Source of the DNA: Actinomycetota bacterium
GTDB lineage: Bacteria; Actinomycetota; Acidimicrobiia; Acidimicrobiales; JAJPHD01
Assembly (NCBI GenBank): GCA_021325455.1
Contig: JAJPHD010000005.1
Span: 1 to 56,040, forward strand
DNA length: 56,040 bases
Direction: 5' to 3'
Below are positions 52,732-56,040 of the stretch, in pieces. The position numbers and the translations under genes are program-made. The notes below the pieces were generated by a model, which was not told the DNA's origin, searched no databases, and was given only the letters and a program-made list of their open reading frames with translations. Numbering within the stretch: position 1 is the first letter of the stretch; each line of letters opens with the position of its first letter.

Positions 52732-54815
52732 GGCCCGGCCCCCTGCGGGGCGCCCGGTGGCATCTCGCCGAGAGAGGGCTCCATCACCTGGGCTATGTCG
52801 AGCACCCGGAGCGCCTCCGGGGCGGTGCCGGCGGCCTGGCGCTCCTTCACGGCATCGTCCAGCATGATCATGCAGTAGGGGCAGGCCACCCCGACCACAT
52901 CGGCCCCCGTGGAGAGGGCCTCGTCGGTGCGCTCGGCGTTGATGCGCTTGCCTATGCGCTCCTCCATCCACATCCGGGAGCCGCCCGCCCCGCAGCAGAA
53001 GGTCCGCCTGCCGTGGCGGTGCATCTCCACCGAAGTGAGGCCGGGGACCGCCTCCAGGACCGAGCGGGGGGCCTGGCGGACGTCGTTGTGCCGGGCCAGG
53101 TAGCAGGGGTCGTGGTAGGTGACGCTGCGGTCCTGGGGGGCCGAGGGGCGCAGGCGGCCCTCGGACACCAGGCGGGACAGCAGCTGGGTGTGGTGGATGA
53201 CCTCGAAGTCCCCGCCGAGGGCCGGGTACTCCCGGGCCAGGGTGTTGAAGCAGTGGGGGCACCAGGCCACGACCTTGCGGGCCCCCACGCCCTTCAGGGT
53301 CTCGATGTTCTGCTGGGCCTGGGTCTGGAACAGGTACTCGTTGCCCATGCGCCGGGCCGGGTCGCCCGTGCACGACTCCTTGGGGCCGAGGACGGCGAAG
53401 GAGACGCCGGCCCGGTGGAGGACCCGGGCCAGGGCCTGGGTGGCCCTGCGGGCCCGCTCGTCCAGGGCGCCGGCGCAGCCCACCCAGAAGAGGTACTCCA
53501 CCCCCTCGGGGATGGAGTCCCCCACCACCGGGACCTCGAAGGGCAGGCCCTCGGCCCAGTCCAGGCGGTGGCTGGACCCGAGGCCCCAGGGGTCCCCCCG
53601 GTTCTCCACGTTGCGCAGCATGGTGCCAGCCTCGGTGGGGAAGCTCGACTCCATGAGGACCTGGTAGCGGCGCAGGTCCACGATGGTGTCGACATGCTCG
53701 ATGTCCACCGGGCATTGCTCCACGCAGGCCCCGCAGGTGGTGCAGGACCACAGCACGTCGGGGTCGATGACCGAGGGCACGAGGCTGATGCCGGTGTGCC
53801 CCTTGGCATCCCCGTCGCCCCGCCCGAGAAGGGCGGGGGCGCTGGCGAAGAGGTGGTCCCGCAGGTTCATGATCAAGAGCTTGGGCGAGAGGGGCTTGGC
53901 CGTGGCCCAGGCGGGGCACTGGTCCTGGCAGCGGCCGCACTCCGTGCAGCTGTAGAAGTCCAGGTACTGCTTCCAGGTGAGGTGCTCGATCCGGCCCGCC
54001 CCGAAGACGTCCTCCTCCGAGATCTGCTCGGGGTCCATGTTGGGCGTGGTGGCGAGGGGGCCGAGGGCCTTGGGCCGCCGGGAGAGGAGGACGTTGAGCT
54101 CCGAGACGAAGATGTGGAGGTGCTTGGAGTAGACGACCAGCACGAAGAAGCCCCAGATGACGGCGATCTGAGCCAGGATGAAGGCGGTCTCGATCCCGGC
54201 GTTGGCCCCCCCGTGGCCGAAGGGCGCCAGCGCCAGGCCCACGCCGTGGGAGGCGAAGGTCCACCACGTGTGCCCGTAGGGGAAGGTGCCGTCGTTGTAC
54301 TGCGCCCCCCGGTACAGCCACAGCGTGGCAATCACCAGGAAGATCAGCCCCAGCACGGCCCAGGCCAGCCCGGTGTGAGAACCGTAGAACCGTGACTCCC
54401 GGCCCCTCTCGTGGGGGTTGCGCACCAGGCGGATGACGGCAAAGGTCACCACGGCCGCCAGCACGAGGAAGGCGAAGAAGTCCTCCACGAACCCGAGCCC
54501 GGCGGTGTGGCCCACGAACGGGAAGGCGAAGCGACGGTAGAAGAGGTCGCCATAGACCTCGACGATCGTGAACAGCAGGGCTATGAAGCCCCAGAAGGTG
54601 AAGAAGTGGGCCACGCCGGGCACGCTCCAGCGCAGGAGCTTGCGCTGGGCGAAGACGTCCGTGACCTCGGCCCACAGCTGCCGGGGCAGACGGGCCAGGC
54701 GCCCGGGGGCCTCCCGCCCGGCCAGGGCCAGGCGCACCAGGAAGGCCGCCCGCCAGGCCACGAAGCCGGCGCCGACGGCAGTGACGGCGAAGCCGATGGC
54801 GAGTCGGAGGGGCAT
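52728..54815 (-). CDS. Membrane-bound Fe-S oxidoreductase (HdrD/CCG-type)
   Basis: 695 residues. N-terminal NarI-like membrane domain with about five or six helices ([87 protein letters not shown]) containing candidate heme His. Two 4Fe-4S clusters in [12 protein letters not shown] and [12 protein letters not shown]. Two CCG domains, the second with [21 protein letters not shown]. This is the layout of actinobacterial HdrD-like quinone-linked oxidoreductases; donor and acceptor are unknown. TAGGAT ends 8 nt before the ATG. Confidence 0.88.
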   Translation of the reverse strand: MPLRLAIGFAVTAVGAGFVAWRAAFLVRLALAGREAPGRLARLPRQLWAEVTDVFAQRKLLRWSVPGVAHFFTFWGFIALLFTIVEVYGDLFYRRFAFPFVGHTAGLGFVEDFFAFLVLAAVVTFAVIRLVRNPHERGRESRFYGSHTGLAWAVLGLIFLVIATLWLYRGAQYNDGTFPYGHTWWTFASHGVGLALAPFGHGGANAGIETAFILAQIAVIWGFFVLVVYSKHLHIFVSELNVLLSRRPKALGPLATTPNMDPEQISEEDVFGAGRIEHLTWKQYLDFYSCTECGRCQDQCPAWATAKPLSPKLLIMNLRDHLFASAPALLGRGDGDAKGHTGISLVPSVIDPDVLWSCTTCGACVEQCPVDIEHVDTIVDLRRYQVLMESSFPTEAGTMLRNVENRGDPWGLGSSHRLDWAEGLPFEVPVVGDSIPEGVEYLFWVGCAGALDERARRATQALARVLHRAGVSFAVLGPKESCTGDPARRMGNEYLFQTQAQQNIETLKGVGARKVVAWCPHCFNTLAREYPALGGDFEVIHHTQLLSRLVSEGRLRPSAPQDRSVTYHDPCYLARHNDVRQAPRSVLEAVPGLTSVEMHRHGRRTFCCGAGGSRMWMEERIGKRINAERTDEALSTGADVVGVACPYCMIMLDDAVKERQAAGTAPEALRVLDIAQVMEPSLGEMPPGAPQGAGP

Positions 54816-54823
54816 GGAGGCCG

Positions 54824-54829
54824 ATCCTA
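54824..54829 (-). promoter_or_regulatory. -10 hexamer of the Fe-S oxidoreductase gene
   Basis: TAGGAT on the minus strand, 8 nt before ATG 54815, overlapping the last codons of dcd. Confidence 0.5.
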
Positions 54830-55447
54830 CTCGTCGGTAACTTGGCCCCTGGCCTGGCGGAGGTCGGGTTGACGGGCTGGGGGCGAGGCGAAGTTCTCGT
54901 GGTAGCGGCTGGGCGTGGGACCCCGCTGGTGCTGGTACTTGGACCCCACGGCCTGGGACCCGTAGGGCTCGTCGGCGGGGGTGCTCATGCGCAGGAAGCT
55001 GATCTGGCCGATCTTCATCCCGGGGTAGACCTTGATGGGCAGGTTCGCCACGTTGGACAGCTCCAGGGTCAGATGACCTGAGAACCCGGCGTCCACGAAG
55101 CCGGCGGTGCTGTGGATGAGCAGGCCCAGGCGCCCGAGGGAGCTCTTTCCCTCCAGCCGGCCGACCAGGTCGTCCGGCAGCGCCACCCGCTCCCGCGTGG
55201 ACCCCAGCACGAACTCCCCCGGGTGCAGCACCAGGGCCTCCCCGTCGGGGACCTCCACCAGCTCGGTGAGGTCATCCTGGCTCAGGCGCACGTCGATGAC
55301 GGCCAGGGTGTGGTTGCGGAACAGGCGGAAGTAACGGTCCACGTGCAGGTCCACAGAGGAGGGCTGCACGCAACCCGGCCCCAGGGGATCGATCACCACC
55401 CGCCCGGCGGCCAGCTCCTCCCGGATGGTGCGGTCGGACAGGATCAC
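54827..55447 (-). CDS. dcd: dCTP deaminase
   Basis: 206 residues. [21 protein letters not shown] start, [51 protein letters not shown] with catalytic Glu in LTLELSN, and a C-terminal [13 protein letters not shown]. It makes dUTP (or dUMP in bifunctional members) from dCTP. The C-terminal tail beyond 180 is basic and variable. Start supported by the hexamer 7 nt upstream. Confidence 0.95.
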   Translation of the reverse strand: MILSDRTIREELAAGRVVIDPLGPGCVQPSSVDLHVDRYFRLFRNHTLAVIDVRLSQDDLTELVEVPDGEALVLHPGEFVLGSTRERVALPDDLVGRLEGKSSLGRLGLLIHSTAGFVDAGFSGHLTLELSNVANLPIKVYPGMKIGQISFLRMSTPADEPYGSQAVGSKYQHQRGPTPSRYHENFASPPARQPDLRQARGQVTDE

Positions 55448-55454
55448 GCGAGGG

Positions 55455-55460
55455 ACGATA
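55455..55460 (-). promoter_or_regulatory. -10 hexamer of dcd
   Basis: TATCGT on the minus strand, 7 nt before GTG 55447. Confidence 0.5.
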
Positions 55461-55476
55461 CAGTAGCCCTCGACCT

Positions 55477-55547
55477 GCGGGCGTAGTTCAGAGGCAGAAC
55501 ATCAGCTTCCCAAGCTGAGAACGCGGGTTCGATTCCCGTCGCCCGCT
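55477..55547 (+). tRNA. tRNA-Gly (anticodon CCC)
   Basis: 71-nt cloverleaf: acceptor GCGGGCG/CGCCCGC, discriminator T, anticodon stem TCAGC/GCTGA around loop TTCCCAA, giving CCC; T loop TTCGATT. CCA is not encoded. Divergent from dcd. Confidence 0.93.
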
Positions 55548-55734
55548 CGGGGAGAAAGTGCTGGTCAGACCCACATGGCCCCCTGGTGTGGGCCGCCGCG
55601 GCGGATGAGAATGGTGCTCGGTCGCCCGCCGAGCCCGAACTTTCATTGGTGCCACAGAGCCCGCGGGTCAGACCCCGATCTTTCAGCCCAGGATCGACAG
55701 ATGCCCTTGAAATAAGGGGAAATCCGCGAGAAGG

Positions 55735-55792
55735 GCTCCTCTACCTGGGAGGATGGAGTTTGTAGAACGACACCCGGGCCCAGGAGAGGAGC
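55735..55792. promoter_or_regulatory. Long hairpin before the transposase
   Basis: GCTCCTCT-A-CCTGGG at 55735-55749 pairs with CCCAGGAGAGGAGC at 55779-55792, a 14-bp stem with one bulged A and a 29-nt loop. It ends 9 nt before the transposase GTG. Insertion elements often carry such a hairpin to block read-through transcription into the transposase. Confidence 0.5.
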
Positions 55793-55801
55793 ACCTACAA
55801 G

Positions 55802-56040
55802 GTGAAGGCTACACCGAAGCTGTTCGAGGTCCCCGACACGGTGGTGAAAGGCCCAGCCTGCAGGTGGCCCGCCCGGTGGTGGCAGCCAGCGAGGACTCGG
55901 TGACCGGCGTGGCTGGCGTGGTGCTGTGGGGAGAGCTGCTGGATCACCTGGGAGTGGTGGACGAAGCCGACCGCAGGGAGCTTCGCCCCATCGGGCCGGG
56001 GGGCTACTCGGGGGGCGAGTGCTATAGGGCCGTGGTGGAG
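55802..56040 (+). pseudogene. IS1380-family transposase, 5' part, frameshifted and cut by the window end
   Basis: The GTG frame gives VKATPKLFEVPDTVVKGPA. The homology then continues in another frame as LQVARPVVAASED, then VTGVAGVVLWGELLDHLGVV and LRPIGPGGYSGGECYRAVVE, typical of the N-terminus of IS1380 transposases from actinobacteria. The switch lies around 55845-55860, so one base is missing (or two extra), and the copy is inactive unless frameshifting is programmed. The catalytic region lies beyond the window. Together with the hairpin upstream it marks the left end of an insertion element adjoining tRNA-Gly. Confidence 0.7.

Overview
High-GC, GTG-start-rich chromosomal segment of an actinobacterium. 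Markers are Lsr2, a SenX3/RegX3-type two-component pair, a dnaK-grpE-dnaJ-hspR operon with HAIR-like operators, ClpS followed by a DUF2017 gene, and many leaderless genes. The gene content would fit Acidimicrobiia or a related lineage, but nothing in the window fixes the class. No replication origin or CRISPR array is visible.

Region 1-6.4 kb is accessory. It holds a YefM/YoeB toxin-antitoxin pair broken in both genes, two tRNA genes (Arg-ACG, Ser-GCT), a divergent flavin-oxidase-like gene and MocR regulator, D-aminoacyl-tRNA deacylase, a putative lipoprotein, a stand-alone phage-type domain protein and Lsr2. Region 6.2-13.8 kb is a compact type IV secretion/conjugation module (coupling protein, VirB4-type ATPase, SCO6880-like protein, VirB6/TrbL-like protein, small DUF6112-like membrane protein, and a divergent transglycosylase/NlpC-P60 hydrolase). 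No relaxase or integrase is visible.

Region 13.8-23.6 kb is core: senX3-regX3, a Fur-family regulator, serS, an ABC exporter, heme A synthase, then clpS-DUF2017-hydrolase-peptidase-like genes chained by 4-nt overlaps. A Glu-Asp-Phe tRNA cluster follows, with a 5'-truncated cytochrome P450 beside it. Region 25-31 kb carries a secreted protein, a methyltransferase, an SSB-like protein, a phosphodiesterase-family protein and a Leu/Val-type dehydrogenase.

Region 31-44 kb is a large purine block on the minus strand (purA-D-E-B-C-S-Q, purL, purF-M, then pyrE), interrupted by two plus-strand genes. Region 44-52 kb is the heat-shock block: clpB, galM, hspR, dnaJ, grpE, dnaK, with HAIR-like inverted repeats before clpB and dnaK that match the HspR encoded between them. 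The end holds phosphoglycerate mutase, a membrane Fe-S oxidoreductase, dCTP deaminase, tRNA-Gly(CCC) and the start of a frameshifted IS1380-type transposase.

A signal that recurs across the window is a TANNNT-like hexamer ending 6-8 nt before the start codon of about 20 genes, with no Shine-Dalgarno sequence. This indicates widespread leaderless transcription, while downstream operon genes start in GTGA, ATGA or TTGA stop/start overlaps. The pattern also decided several start codons here, including purL and the dead antitoxin.
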